Positions 16,921 to 25,103 of a stretch of 64,000 nucleotides of DNA are shown one piece after another (the first letter of the stretch is position 1; each line of letters starts with the position of its first letter). This DNA is from Lachnospiraceae bacterium (GTDB lineage Bacteria; Bacillota; Clostridia; Lachnospirales; Lachnospiraceae), in assembly GCA_021771755.1 (NCBI GenBank), contig JAETOL010000009.1:1-64000 (forward strand). Reading direction: 5' to 3'. Below the pieces are notes generated by a model. That model was not told where the DNA came from. It saw only the letters and a program-made list of their open reading frames with translations, and searched no databases. Position numbers and translations under genes: made by a program.

Positions 16921-18036
16921 ATGAAGATCATTTGTTCCAAATCTAATTTATTAAAAAGCGTAAATATTTCTTTGAAAGCTGTTCCTTCTAAAACAACTAT
17001 GCCAATTCTGGAATGTATTTTGATCGATGCTTCTACAAATCAGATCAAATTTACTACAAATGATATGGAACTTGGTATTGAAACAATTGTGGATGGAACG
17101 ATTCTGGAAAAAGGTATGGTAGCTCTTGATGCTAAGATTTTTTATGAAATCATCAGACGACTTCCGGATAATGATGTTACGATTGATACAGACAGCAACT
17201 TTGTGGCAACGATCACCTGCGAAAAAGCAAAATTCACCATTCCGGGAAGATCCGGGGAAGATTTTGCTTATCTTCCGGTAATTGAAAGAGACGAATCCTT
17301 GACTCTTTCACAGTTTACGTTAAAAGAGATGATTCGCCAGACCTTATTTTCTATAGCTGTTAATGAAAATAATCGATTAATGACAGGAGAACTCTTTGAA
17401 ATAAAGGATAATTGTCTGAAAATTGTCTCTCTGGATGGCCATCGTATATCCATTAGGAGAATGCCACTTAAGAGAGAATATTCTGACAAAAAGATTGTCG
17501 TTCCTGGAAAGACACTTAGTGAGATCAGTAAGATTCTGTCCGGTGAAGTGGATGATCAGGTAAGTATCTATTTCACAAAAAACCACATTTTGTTTGAGTT
17601 TGATCAGACCATGGTTGTTTCCAGGCTGATCGAAGGAGAATATTTCCGTATCGACCAGATGCTTTCCAGTGATTATGATACAAAGCTGACCATTAACAAA
17701 AAAGAGTTCCTTGACTGTATTGACAGAGCAACACTTCTTGTAAGAGAAGGTGATAAAAAACCGATCGTTATTGACATCAGAGATAATCGAATGGAACTGA
17801 AAATCGATTCTTCTATGGGATCCATGAATGAAGAAATCGATATCGTGAAAGAAGGAAAGGATATCCTTATCGGATTCAACCCGAAATTCCTGATCGATGC
17901 TTTGAAAGTTATCGATGACGAAAATATCAATATGTATCTTATGAACCCGAAAGCTCCATGCTTTATTAGAGATGATGATGAGAGCTATACCTACCTGATC
18001 CTGCCTGTAAATATCAGTCAGAATCAGTCCAGATAG
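16921..18036 (+). CDS. dnaN: DNA polymerase III beta subunit (sliding clamp)
   Basis: A 371-aa clamp that forms a ring on DNA and tethers polymerase III. It has the three-fold repeated clamp fold. Segments typical of the family include KAVPSKTTMPILECILIDA, ITCEKAKFTIPGRSGEDFAYLP, and a C-terminus reading YLILPVNIS, which forms part of the hydrophobic client-binding groove. AAAGGGAG lies upstream of the ATG. It follows dnaA and precedes yaaA and recF in standard order. Confidence 0.97.
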   Translation: MKIICSKSNLLKSVNISLKAVPSKTTMPILECILIDASTNQIKFTTNDMELGIETIVDGTILEKGMVALDAKIFYEIIRRLPDNDVTIDTDSNFVATITCEKAKFTIPGRSGEDFAYLPVIERDESLTLSQFTLKEMIRQTLFSIAVNENNRLMTGELFEIKDNCLKIVSLDGHRISIRRMPLKREYSDKKIVVPGKTLSEISKILSGEVDDQVSIYFTKNHILFEFDQTMVVSRLIEGEYFRIDQMLSSDYDTKLTINKKEFLDCIDRATLLVREGDKKPIVIDIRDNRMELKIDSSMGSMNEEIDIVKEGKDILIGFNPKFLIDALKVIDDENINMYLMNPKAPCFIRDDDESYTYLILPVNISQNQSR

Positions 18037-18048
18037 GAGGAAAATAAC

Positions 18049-18255
18049 TTGGAGATCAGGATAAGAGATGAATTTATCAAGCTTGGACAGGCTTTGAAAC
18101 TTGCCGGCGTTGTGGAAGACGGAGTGGAAGCGAAATTTGCGATTCAGGATGGTCTGGTCCGGGTAAATGGAGAGGTAGAGGAACGTCGTGGAAGAAAGGT
18201 TTATGAAGGTGATGTTATTTCTTTTAACGGCGACGAGATCAAAGTGACCAGGTAA
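18049..18255 (+). CDS. yaaA: S4-domain RNA-binding protein YaaA
   Basis: A 68-aa protein made almost entirely of one S4 RNA-binding domain (FIKLGQALKLAGVVEDGVEAKFAIQDGLVRVNGEVEERRGRKVYEGDVI). The family is linked to ribosome assembly but the precise role is unsettled. The start codon is TTG at 18049, eight bases after AGGAGG. It lies in the dnaN-recF interval as in Bacillus, three bases before the recF ATG. Confidence 0.92.
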   Translation: MEIRIRDEFIKLGQALKLAGVVEDGVEAKFAIQDGLVRVNGEVEERRGRKVYEGDVISFNGDEIKVTR

Positions 18256-18258
18256 ATT

Positions 18259-19365
18259 ATGTATATAGAGTCTATACAACTAAAAAATTTCAGAAATTAT
18301 GAAAATCTTGAGCTGAATCTGGATAAAGGAACGAACATTTTTTTTGGAGACAACGCTCAGGGAAAAACAAATATTCTGGAAGCTGCCTATCTTTGCGGAA
18401 CGACAAAATCTCATAAAGGAAGTAAGGACAGAGAAGTCATAAGGTTTGGCGAAGAAGAGGCTCATATCCGGATGATGGTAAAAAAAGACGGACTTTCCTA
18501 TAAGCTGGATATGCATCTCAGAAAAAACAGATCAAAGGGAGCTGCAATCAACGGGCTTCCGGTAAAAAAGGCAAGAGAGTTGTTCGGAATCGTAAATCTT
18601 GTCTTTTTTTCACCGGAAGATCTGAACATCATTAAAAACGGACCCGGAGAGAGAAGAAGGTTTATGGATCTGGAACTGTGCCAGCTGGATCAGATCTATC
18701 TGTCTGATCTTGCTGGCTATAATCATATTGTAAATCAGAGAAACCGGCTTCTGAAAGATATTTACACAAATCCTGCCCTGAATGATACCATGGATGTCTG
18801 GGATATGCAGATGGTACATTATGGACGGAAGATCATTGAAAAACGAAAAAGCTTCGTGGAAGAGCTGAACGAGGTTATCCATGGAATCCATAAAAATCTT
18901 ACCGGCGGGGATGAGTTTCTGGAAGTGATCTATGATCCAAGTACAGAAGCAGAAAACTTTGAAAGTGTGCTTCAGAAAAACCGGTCAAGAGATGTAAGGA
19001 TGAAGATGACATCGGCCGGTCCCCACAGAGATGATCTTTGCTTTATGGTAAATGGTATAGATATTCGAAAATACGGATCTCAGGGACAACAGCGGACGGC
19101 TGCTCTGTCTTTGAAACTTTCAGAGATCTATCTGGTAAAGAAAAAGATCAAGGATACTCCGGTTCTTCTCTTGGACGATGTACTTTCAGAGTTGGACAGC
19201 AGCAGACAGACCTGCCTGTTGGACAGTATACATGATATACAGACGATGATCACCTGTACAGGTTTAGATGATTTTGTAAGCAACCAGTTTCACATTAATA
19301 AAGTGTTTCGAGTGGTAAAAGGACAGGTGTTTGATCCTGTAAATTCTGATAGCAGTTACCTTTGA
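18259..19365 (+). CDS. recF: DNA replication and repair protein RecF
   Basis: A 368-aa SMC-like ATPase that helps load RecA at gaps. Walker A is FFGDNAQGKTNILEA near residue 29. The ABC-type signature lies in YGSQGQQRTAALSLKLSEI and Walker B/D-loop in VLLLDDVLSELD. It ends with the TCTGLDDF segment typical of RecF. No clear ribosome site precedes the ATG, which lies 3 bases after the yaaA stop, so translation is probably coupled. In many Firmicutes gyrB follows recF; here the gyrase genes lie 38 kb away. Confidence 0.96.
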   Translation: MYIESIQLKNFRNYENLELNLDKGTNIFFGDNAQGKTNILEAAYLCGTTKSHKGSKDREVIRFGEEEAHIRMMVKKDGLSYKLDMHLRKNRSKGAAINGLPVKKARELFGIVNLVFFSPEDLNIIKNGPGERRRFMDLELCQLDQIYLSDLAGYNHIVNQRNRLLKDIYTNPALNDTMDVWDMQMVHYGRKIIEKRKSFVEELNEVIHGIHKNLTGGDEFLEVIYDPSTEAENFESVLQKNRSRDVRMKMTSAGPHRDDLCFMVNGIDIRKYGSQGQQRTAALSLKLSEIYLVKKKIKDTPVLLLDDVLSELDSSRQTCLLDSIHDIQTMITCTGLDDFVSNQFHINKVFRVVKGQVFDPVNSDSSYL

Positions 19366-19390
19366 CAAGGATAAATGCATATGTTAAACT
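19362..19390 (+). promoter_or_regulatory. Predicted promoter for the 860-aa gene
   Basis: TTGACA (19362-19367, overlapping the recF stop) is followed after exactly 17 bases by TAAACT (19385-19390). Confidence 0.6.
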
Positions 19391-19422
19391 GTTTTTAATT
19401 ATGGAAAGTTGGTGAATATATC

Positions 19423-22005
19423 TTGGATAAAGAAGAATATCGAATAAAATTAAATCAGATGAACCATTACGTAGACCAGAAAAAATACAAAGAAGCAATG
19501 GATGTTGTGGACAGTATTGACTGGAGAAGGGTGAAAAATGTCCGTAATCTTTGTGTTGTTGGCGAGATTTATGCAGCAAACAAAAGATATGAGGAGAGCC
19601 GGGAGATATTCCTTCTGGCATATCACCGTGCACCGATTGGAAAAAATATCCTGTACAGACTGATTGAGGTTTCCCTGAAGATGAAAGATGTTCAGGAGGC
19701 GGAAGAATTTTTTGAAGAATTTCAGGAAGTTGCGCCAAATGACAGCAACCAGTATATTTTGAGATATAAGATCAGTAAAGCAGAAAATGCTTCTCTGGAA
19801 GAACAGATCCGGATCCTTGAGGATTACAAAGAAAGAGAGTTCACAGAGCGCTGGTCCTATGAGCTTGCGAAACTGTATTATCAAAATGGCGATACCAAGA
19901 AGTGTCTGGAGCTTTGCAACGATATCATCCTTTGGTTTAACGAGGGACGCTATGTGCTGAAGGCCATGGATCTTAAGAATCGTATGGGACAGCTCACAGG
20001 TGCAGAAAAAGAAAAGTATGAGAAACAGTTTGTTCCGAATCTTACTACGGTAGAACAGATGGAACAGGGTGGAGCGGATACACAGGCTGTGAAAGAAGAA
20101 GCAGCTGAGGAGGATACTCCTGTAATCGAAAATGTCTGCATGGATGAACGGGATATCAATAACGCAGAAAGTCTCCAGGAAAAAATTTCCAAGAGTATCC
20201 GTGATATATTTAATGGCAGCAGAAAAGAATCCGAAGAAGAATTTGCAGAAGAAGAGCAGGATATTCAGGAAGAAGTTCAGGATGAAATGATCAAGGACAG
20301 TTCTTCTGAAGAGGAAGATCATAATGTTCCGGAACTGGAACCGGAGGAGGTTTCTGTTGATGCAGAAGCTTCTGACAGTGAACCGGCAGAAGAAATCATG
20401 CAGGAACAGCCGGAAGAGGCAGCAGAAGAAGTCTCGAAACTGGAAAATGAAGAAGAACTGGATGATAATATCAAAGAACTTCAGAAATTTGAGATTCCGG
20501 ATTCCATGAAAGATGTGGGTCTTGCAGAAAATGTTTATGCAGATATTCCAAAAGCACCGGATATTGTTCTTCCGGATATGGATACTGAGGAAGAGGATAA
20601 AGAATTTAATCTTGAGGATATGATTCTTTCTGCCGCAACGGCGCAGGGAATTGAAATTCCGAAAGATACGGTCGCTGAACAGCCAAAAGAGCAGGAAATG
20701 GAAGAATTCCAGGATGAAGACTATATGTCCGAGGAAGATCTTCAGAGTGCAGAGGATGAATTCTTAAACGGCCCGGCAGGAAGAAAGCCGGATCCGGAAA
20801 TAGAAGAAGATGAGATTCGGGGAGAGGACTCTTATGAGGACGACGAACTGAATGACGACGAGTTTTATGAATACAGTGATGATGACGATGACGACTTCTA
20901 TGAGGATGAAACTGATGACGAGGAAGAAGACAGTTTCTACGAAGAAGACGAAGGGGACGACGAACTGTATGAGGATGACGACGATGATTTCTACGGCGAG
21001 GAAGAGGAAGAGTTTTATGAAGAAGAGGAAGAACTTCCAGTAGTAAGCCGTAAGCCTATTCCGGAGAAGAAGACTGCAAAGGTGAGAAAGCCAGATCCGG
21101 AAAGAAGGACAGTATTCCGGGAAGAAGCGGCTCCGGCAAGGAAAGAAATGCCGAAAAAGAAGAAACGTCGTATCAGTGAGGAAGAAGAACTGGAACGTTT
21201 TGTGGATTCTATCCGTCCTCAGGAAGCCATGGATATCATCCCGAGAGAAAAGAAGCTGACAGACAGTGAGAAAAAACTGTTTACATATTTTGCAAAGGTT
21301 CCGGGACTTCGGGAACAGCTGGTAGATGCATTGTGTGATGTACAGACCGCTGCTGCAGATAAGACATCCAGGACAGGAAATATCATTGTCATGGGCGGAC
21401 GTGAAACAGGAAAAACAAGACTGATTTCCGGACTGATCCCGGCAATCTGTAAAGAACTGAATCTGGAGGCAGCTAAAGTTGCCTATGTATTTGCCGACCA
21501 GATCAATGGAAAAAATATAGCCGCTATCGTAAAGAAAATGGCAGGCGGTTTCCTTGTTATCGAGAATGCAAATCAGCTGAAAAAAGAAACCGTAAATCAG
21601 CTGAGTAAGGCAATGGAATTCCGTACAGACGGAATGATCGTGATCATGGAGGATGAAAAGATCGGAATGCGTAAGCTGATGGCAAGATTCCCGAAATTTG
21701 CATCCAAGTTTACATCTATGATCAATATACCGGTATTTACCAACGATGAACTTGTCAATTTTGCAATGATCTATACAAGAGAAAGAGGATATACCATCGA
21801 TCAGAAGGCTATGGTTGCTCTTTATAACCTGATCAGTATCAATCAGAAGGATGATGAACCTATGAATGTTGGTGCAGTAAAGGATATCATTGACAGCGCC
21901 ATTGCCAGATCTACGGGAGGCATCCGCAAACTGAGCCGTAATATCTCAAAAAAGAGAACAGATGTAGACGGTTATGTGGTTCTGTACGAGAAGGATTTTA
22001 ACTAA
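19423..22005 (+). CDS. TPR-like / acidic / CbxX-type AAA protein of unknown function
   Basis: This 860-aa protein has three parts. Residues 1-210 are helical repeats of TPR type (EAMDVVDSIDWRRVKNVRNLCVVGEIYAANKRYEESREIF). Residues about 215-575 are very acidic low-complexity sequence, including runs of Asp and Glu near 485-545. Residues 580-860 resemble AAA ATPases of the CbxX/SpoVK/EccA type. There, Walker A GGRETGKT is at 658-665, the Walker B equivalent FLVIEN at 710-715, and FTNDELVNFAMIYTRERGYTID is very like the CbbX C-domain. The usual Walker B DE is replaced by EN. The start is TTG 19423 with only a weak GGTG upstream; ATG 19459 is an alternative. It has its own promoter and is followed by rsmA. 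Function unknown. Confidence 0.75.
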   Translation: MDKEEYRIKLNQMNHYVDQKKYKEAMDVVDSIDWRRVKNVRNLCVVGEIYAANKRYEESREIFLLAYHRAPIGKNILYRLIEVSLKMKDVQEAEEFFEEFQEVAPNDSNQYILRYKISKAENASLEEQIRILEDYKEREFTERWSYELAKLYYQNGDTKKCLELCNDIILWFNEGRYVLKAMDLKNRMGQLTGAEKEKYEKQFVPNLTTVEQMEQGGADTQAVKEEAAEEDTPVIENVCMDERDINNAESLQEKISKSIRDIFNGSRKESEEEFAEEEQDIQEEVQDEMIKDSSSEEEDHNVPELEPEEVSVDAEASDSEPAEEIMQEQPEEAAEEVSKLENEEELDDNIKELQKFEIPDSMKDVGLAENVYADIPKAPDIVLPDMDTEEEDKEFNLEDMILSAATAQGIEIPKDTVAEQPKEQEMEEFQDEDYMSEEDLQSAEDEFLNGPAGRKPDPEIEEDEIRGEDSYEDDELNDDEFYEYSDDDDDDFYEDETDDEEEDSFYEEDEGDDELYEDDDDDFYGEEEEEFYEEEEELPVVSRKPIPEKKTAKVRKPDPERRTVFREEAAPARKEMPKKKKRRISEEEELERFVDSIRPQEAMDIIPREKKLTDSEKKLFTYFAKVPGLREQLVDALCDVQTAAADKTSRTGNIIVMGGRETGKTRLISGLIPAICKELNLEAAKVAYVFADQINGKNIAAIVKKMAGGFLVIENANQLKKETVNQLSKAMEFRTDGMIVIMEDEKIGMRKLMARFPKFASKFTSMINIPVFTNDELVNFAMIYTRERGYTIDQKAMVALYNLISINQKDDEPMNVGAVKDIIDSAIARSTGGIRKLSRNISKKRTDVDGYVVLYEKDFN

Positions 22006-22036
22006 AAATAAATAACGAAAAAAGGAAGTAGAGATT

Positions 22037-22912
22037 ATGACCAGACCTTATCTTGGAAATCCCAAATATACCATTGAAGTTCTTCAGAAGTATGGATTTG
22101 TTTTTCAGAAAAGGTTTGGTCAAAATTTTTTGATCGATCCCCATGTTCTGGAAAAAATCATAAGAGAATCTGAGATCACAAAAGAGGATTTTGTTCTGGA
22201 GATTGGTCCCGGCATCGGGACAATGACACAATATCTGGCTGATTCTGCCAGAGAGGTTACTGCAGTGGAGATCGATGATGCATTGATTCCTATTCTTCAG
22301 GATACGCTGAAAGAGTGGAACAACGTAACCGTGATCCATGGCGATATTCTGAAGACGGATATCCGGAAGATTGCAGAAGAAAAAAATAATGGAAAGCCCA
22401 TTAAGGTAGTTGCCAATTTGCCGTATTATATTACTACTCCTATCATTATGGGGCTTTTTGAGAGTCAGGTTCCGGTGGAATCCATTACCGTCATGGTACA
22501 GAAGGAAGTTGCGGACAGAATGCAGACAGGTCCGGGATCAAAGGATTATGGGGCTCTGTCTCTGGCAGTGCAGTATTATGCAGATCCGGAGATCGTTGCA
22601 AATGTTCCGCCGAACTGTTTTATGCCAAGGCCTAAGGTGGGAAGTGCAGTCATTCGGCTGAGACGGCATCAGACACCGCCGGTTCAGGTTCAGAATGAAA
22701 AATTGATGTTCCGTCTGATCCGGGCTTCTTTTAACCAGAGAAGAAAGACTATGGCAAACGGGCTTAAAAATTCTCAGGAATTAAATTATACAAAAGAACA
22801 GATTGAAAAGGCAATCGCAGACTGTGGTCTTCCGCTGAATATTAGAGGCGAAGCACTTACTCTTGAGCAGTTTGCAGCACTTTCCAACGCGTTTTCAGAA
22901 ATAGAAAAATAA
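22037..22912 (+). CDS. rsmA: 16S rRNA dimethyladenosine transferase RsmA (KsgA)
   Basis: A 291-aa enzyme that dimethylates A1518 and A1519 at the end of 16S rRNA. It shows KRFGQNFLIDPHVL at the start, the SAM-binding loop LEIGPGIGTMTQYL, the catalytic NLPYYITTPI motif, and RPKVGSAVIRL followed by the C-terminal helical domain with FNQRRKTMANGL. GGAAG precedes the ATG. A strong terminator follows directly. Confidence 0.96.
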   Translation: MTRPYLGNPKYTIEVLQKYGFVFQKRFGQNFLIDPHVLEKIIRESEITKEDFVLEIGPGIGTMTQYLADSAREVTAVEIDDALIPILQDTLKEWNNVTVIHGDILKTDIRKIAEEKNNGKPIKVVANLPYYITTPIIMGLFESQVPVESITVMVQKEVADRMQTGPGSKDYGALSLAVQYYADPEIVANVPPNCFMPRPKVGSAVIRLRRHQTPPVQVQNEKLMFRLIRASFNQRRKTMANGLKNSQELNYTKEQIEKAIADCGLPLNIRGEALTLEQFAALSNAFSEIEK

Positions 22913-22920
22913 AAGAAAAT

Positions 22921-22957
22921 GTAAAAAGCATCCGGTGGCTGGTCGGATGCTTTTTAC
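22921..22957 (+). terminator. Rho-independent terminator after rsmA
   Basis: GTAAAAAGCATCCG pairs with CGGATGCTTTTTAC across a 9-base loop. Confidence 0.92.
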
Positions 22958-23003
22958 TGTTAAGATTTATTAAATTTAAAAGGAAGGAGAGTTGATCACC
23001 ACA

Positions 23004-23149
23004 ATGGGCGATCAACATATGAAAAAGAAAATTATAAAAATAATGTTGGCTGTATTATTTTTATGGTAATAGTATATCCTGAAAATATGATGGTTTCATG
23101 TTTAAGTTATGAAAAAATAATGAACGAATATCAAAAGATTTATGAATGA
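23004..23149 (+). pseudogene. Tiny signal-peptide-like ORF, possibly frameshifted
   Basis: After AAGGAAGGAG, an ORF 23004-23069 encodes 21 residues ending KKKIIKIMLAVLFLW, a typical start of a secretion signal. Its TAA overlaps an ATG at 23063 in the -1 frame, which opens 28 more codons ending at 23149. Joined, the two would make a short exported peptide of about 45 aa. Either this is a decayed gene with a one-base shift or two unrelated chance ORFs. An inverted repeat GTTGATC-N12-GATCAAC (22991-23016) covers the first start codon. Confidence 0.3.
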
Positions 23150-23222
23150 GAGCTGTAATAAGCCTGTGAAACCGGTTTGGCATAAGTGTTTAAATAATTT
23201 TTACAGCATAGTTTGTATCGTG

Positions 23223-23231
23223 TGCTATAAT
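23223..23231 (+). promoter_or_regulatory. Extended -10 promoter
   Basis: TGCTATAAT is a perfect extended -10 element. A TTTACA lies 20 bases further up (23200-23205), too far to be ideal. It serves the small secreted-protein gene starting at 23285. Confidence 0.65.
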
Positions 23232-23284
23232 GTGAGCTGTTAAAAGAAAAACTTGTTTATCAGACGAAAATGGAGGTAATTGAA

Positions 23285-23746
23285 ATGAGAATAAAGAAAT
23301 TAAGCGCATTGATTCTTGCAGGAGTTCTGACCTGTACAGCACCGGCGGCTGTTCAGGCAGATGCACAGACGGATGCAGCAGTAGACCAGGCGGTAGAATT
23401 ACTGGAACAGAGCGGGATCAGTGATTTTATGTCAGATCCGGACAATGTAGTAGACGTTATTATTGCGGCAAAGGAAACCATTGGCCAGGCAGACGTATCA
23501 GATGAGGATATTGCAGCAGCTCTTGATACGGCAGCGGCAGCAGCGGGATTTTCTTTGTCTGATTCGGATAAAGATACGCTTGTCAGACTTTATAATAAGT
23601 TCAAAAATATAGATATTGATGAGGAAACTCTCAGAACTCAGGTCAATAAAGTATATGATAAACTGGAGAGTCTTGGGATCACCAAAGAAGATGTAAAGGG
23701 GATTCTGGGAAAAATGATAGATATTGTAAAAAGTATTATAAATTAA
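23285..23746 (+). CDS. Small secreted helical protein, unknown family
   Basis: The 153-aa product starts MRIKKLSALILAGVLTCTAPAAVQADAQTD, a Sec signal peptide with likely cleavage after VQA (about residue 25). The mature part is helical and acidic, with Ala/Asp-rich stretches (DAAVDQAVELLEQSG, IAAALDTAAAAAGFSL) and a repeated pattern of short helices ending KMIDIVKSIIN. There is no lipobox or wall anchor, so it should be released. GGAGGT lies 8 bases before the chosen ATG; the ATG at 23270 lies before that site. It is a single gene with its own promoter. I do not recognise the family. Confidence 0.7.
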   Translation: MRIKKLSALILAGVLTCTAPAAVQADAQTDAAVDQAVELLEQSGISDFMSDPDNVVDVIIAAKETIGQADVSDEDIAAALDTAAAAAGFSLSDSDKDTLVRLYNKFKNIDIDEETLRTQVNKVYDKLESLGITKEDVKGILGKMIDIVKSIIN

Positions 23747-23890
23747 TGTTGTTGACAGACAGCAGATTTGTTTTTTGAAACGATTATATAAAATATACAG
23801 CTTTAAATTGATAAAGTGATAGAGTGTATGTGATATTTTTATAAAAAACAGGAATATATTAGAAAAAATATTGTGCAAATATACGAAAGA

Positions 23891-23936
23891 TTCATTATTT
23901 GTTCATAATATGTTCACAATTGATTGCTATTATAAT
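23891..23936 (+). promoter_or_regulatory. Pho-box-like triple direct repeat with -10
   Basis: TTCATT (23891), TTCATA (23902) and TTCACA (23913) recur at an exact 11-base period, followed 12 bases later by a perfect TATAAT (23931-23936) without a -35. The repeats fit the B. subtilis PhoP box TT(A/C/T)A(C/T)A with 5-base spacers, and the placement is that of an OmpR-family activator. Confidence 0.5.
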
Positions 23937-23940
23937 AACA

Positions 23941-24069
23941 GTTCGAAAGAACAAAGTTATGACGTTGTAATGTTCTTCATTACACATAAATTTTTTCATA
24001 ATAATTGCCCCGGTAAACCACTGCCGGGGCACTCCTCGTTTATAAAGCCCTTTTTCAGGGCTTTTTTTG
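23941..24069 (+). ncRNA. Candidate structured small RNA
   Basis: Starting about 7 bases after the TATAAT, the sequence can form four hairpins in a row. These are GTTC-GAAA-GAAC (23941-23952, a GNRA-type loop), TGTAATG-TTCTT-CATTACA (23966-23984), TGCCCCGG-N10-CCGGGGCA (24006-24031), and a terminator (24045-24069). There is no ribosome site and no reading frame that avoids the terminator. I do not recognise a known RNA class. Confidence 0.45.
24045..24069 (+). terminator. Rho-independent terminator
   Basis: AAGCCCT-TTTTC-AGGGCTT followed by a run of T bases. It ends the candidate RNA. Confidence 0.88.
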
Positions 24070-24089
24070 TTCTTATAAAGACACAAAGG

Positions 24090-24119
24090 TTGTAGGCAGG
24101 AAAAGGATTATGATATAAT
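24090..24119 (+). promoter_or_regulatory. Predicted promoter for S1-domain gene
   Basis: TTGTAG (24090-24095), an 18-base spacer and a perfect TATAAT (24114-24119), 48 bases before the start codon. Confidence 0.55.
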
Positions 24120-24166
24120 AAAGGACAGATTAAGCATGATATCACGTAAAAAAGGAGTTGTATATT

Positions 24167-25072
24167 ATGGCAGAGACAATGAAAGATTATGAACAGGAAC
24201 TGAATGCATCCATGAAAAAAATAGAGGAAGGAGACATCCTTACCGGAACTGTGGTCAGTGTTGATGAAAAAGAAGTAATCCTGGATCTGGGATACTATGC
24301 AGAAGGTGTGATCCCGGCAGAGGCATACAGCAGAGAACCCGGATTCAGTCTGAAGGAAGCGGTACATCCGGGGGATGAGGTTTCTGCCATGGTTGTGCGT
24401 AAAGACGACGGAAACGGAAATATCCTTTTGTCCAGAGTAGAAGCTTCGGATATTCTTGCCTGGGACAAGATCAGAGAATATAAAGAATCCGGAGAAGTTC
24501 TGGACGTTGTGGTAAAAGGTATCACCAATGCCGGCGTGATCGCTTATGTGGAGGATATCCGGGGATTTATTCCTGCTTCCAAACTTGCATTGGGATATGT
24601 GGAGGATACGGAGGCATATCTGAATCAGCATGTTCAGGTCCAGGTTATTGATTTTGAGAAAGACAGCAAAAAGCTGATTCTTTCGGCAAAGGAGCTTTTA
24701 AGGGAAAAGGCAGAAGAGGAAAGAAAAAATAAAATCTCCAATGTTCAGGTGGGATTTGTGACAGAAGGAGTAGTAGAAAGCCTTCAGCCTTATGGTGCTT
24801 TTGTGGATCTTGGAAACGGACTTTCCGGTCTGGTTCATATCTCACAGATCTGTGAAAAAAGAATCCGGAAGCCTTCTGAAGTACTGGCTGTAGGTGATCA
24901 GGTAAAAGTAAAGGTCACTGCTGTGAAAGACGGAAAATTAAGTCTCAGCATCAAAGAGGCAGAAGATCTGATGGCAAAGGAGATCGAAGAAGAGGTTTAT
25001 GAGGCTCCGGATGCAGGAGAGGAAGCAACGACTTCACTGGGTTCTCTTTTTGCAGGTATTAAATTGAACTGA
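24167..25072 (+). CDS. S1-domain RNA-binding protein (ribosomal protein S1-like)
   Basis: A 301-aa protein built from three S1 OB-fold domains: about 19-88 (GDILTGTVVSVDEKEVILDLG), 105-175 (VVVKGITNAGVIAYVEDIRGFIPASKL) and 192-262 (GVVESLQPYGAFVDLGNGLSGLVHISQI). Only the third has the full canonical pattern. This short form is the usual S1 homologue in Firmicutes, thought to bind mRNA at ribosomes but not required as in E. coli. AAAGGAG lies 9 bases before the ATG. It is probably monocistronic or followed by the pyrophosphatase, 31 bases away. Confidence 0.88.
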   Translation: MAETMKDYEQELNASMKKIEEGDILTGTVVSVDEKEVILDLGYYAEGVIPAEAYSREPGFSLKEAVHPGDEVSAMVVRKDDGNGNILLSRVEASDILAWDKIREYKESGEVLDVVVKGITNAGVIAYVEDIRGFIPASKLALGYVEDTEAYLNQHVQVQVIDFEKDSKKLILSAKELLREKAEEERKNKISNVQVGFVTEGVVESLQPYGAFVDLGNGLSGLVHISQICEKRIRKPSEVLAVGDQVKVKVTAVKDGKLSLSIKEAEDLMAKEIEEEVYEAPDAGEEATTSLGSLFAGIKLN

Positions 25073-25103
25073 ACATCAGCTTAAAGTTAAGAAAGAGGAA
25101 ATT

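Noticed and set aside
23871-24095. 74-codon + strand ORF across the intergenic gap before the S1-domain gene
   Set aside because: It runs through two strong hairpins including a clear terminator, has no ribosome site, and its residues are those of translated stem sequences.
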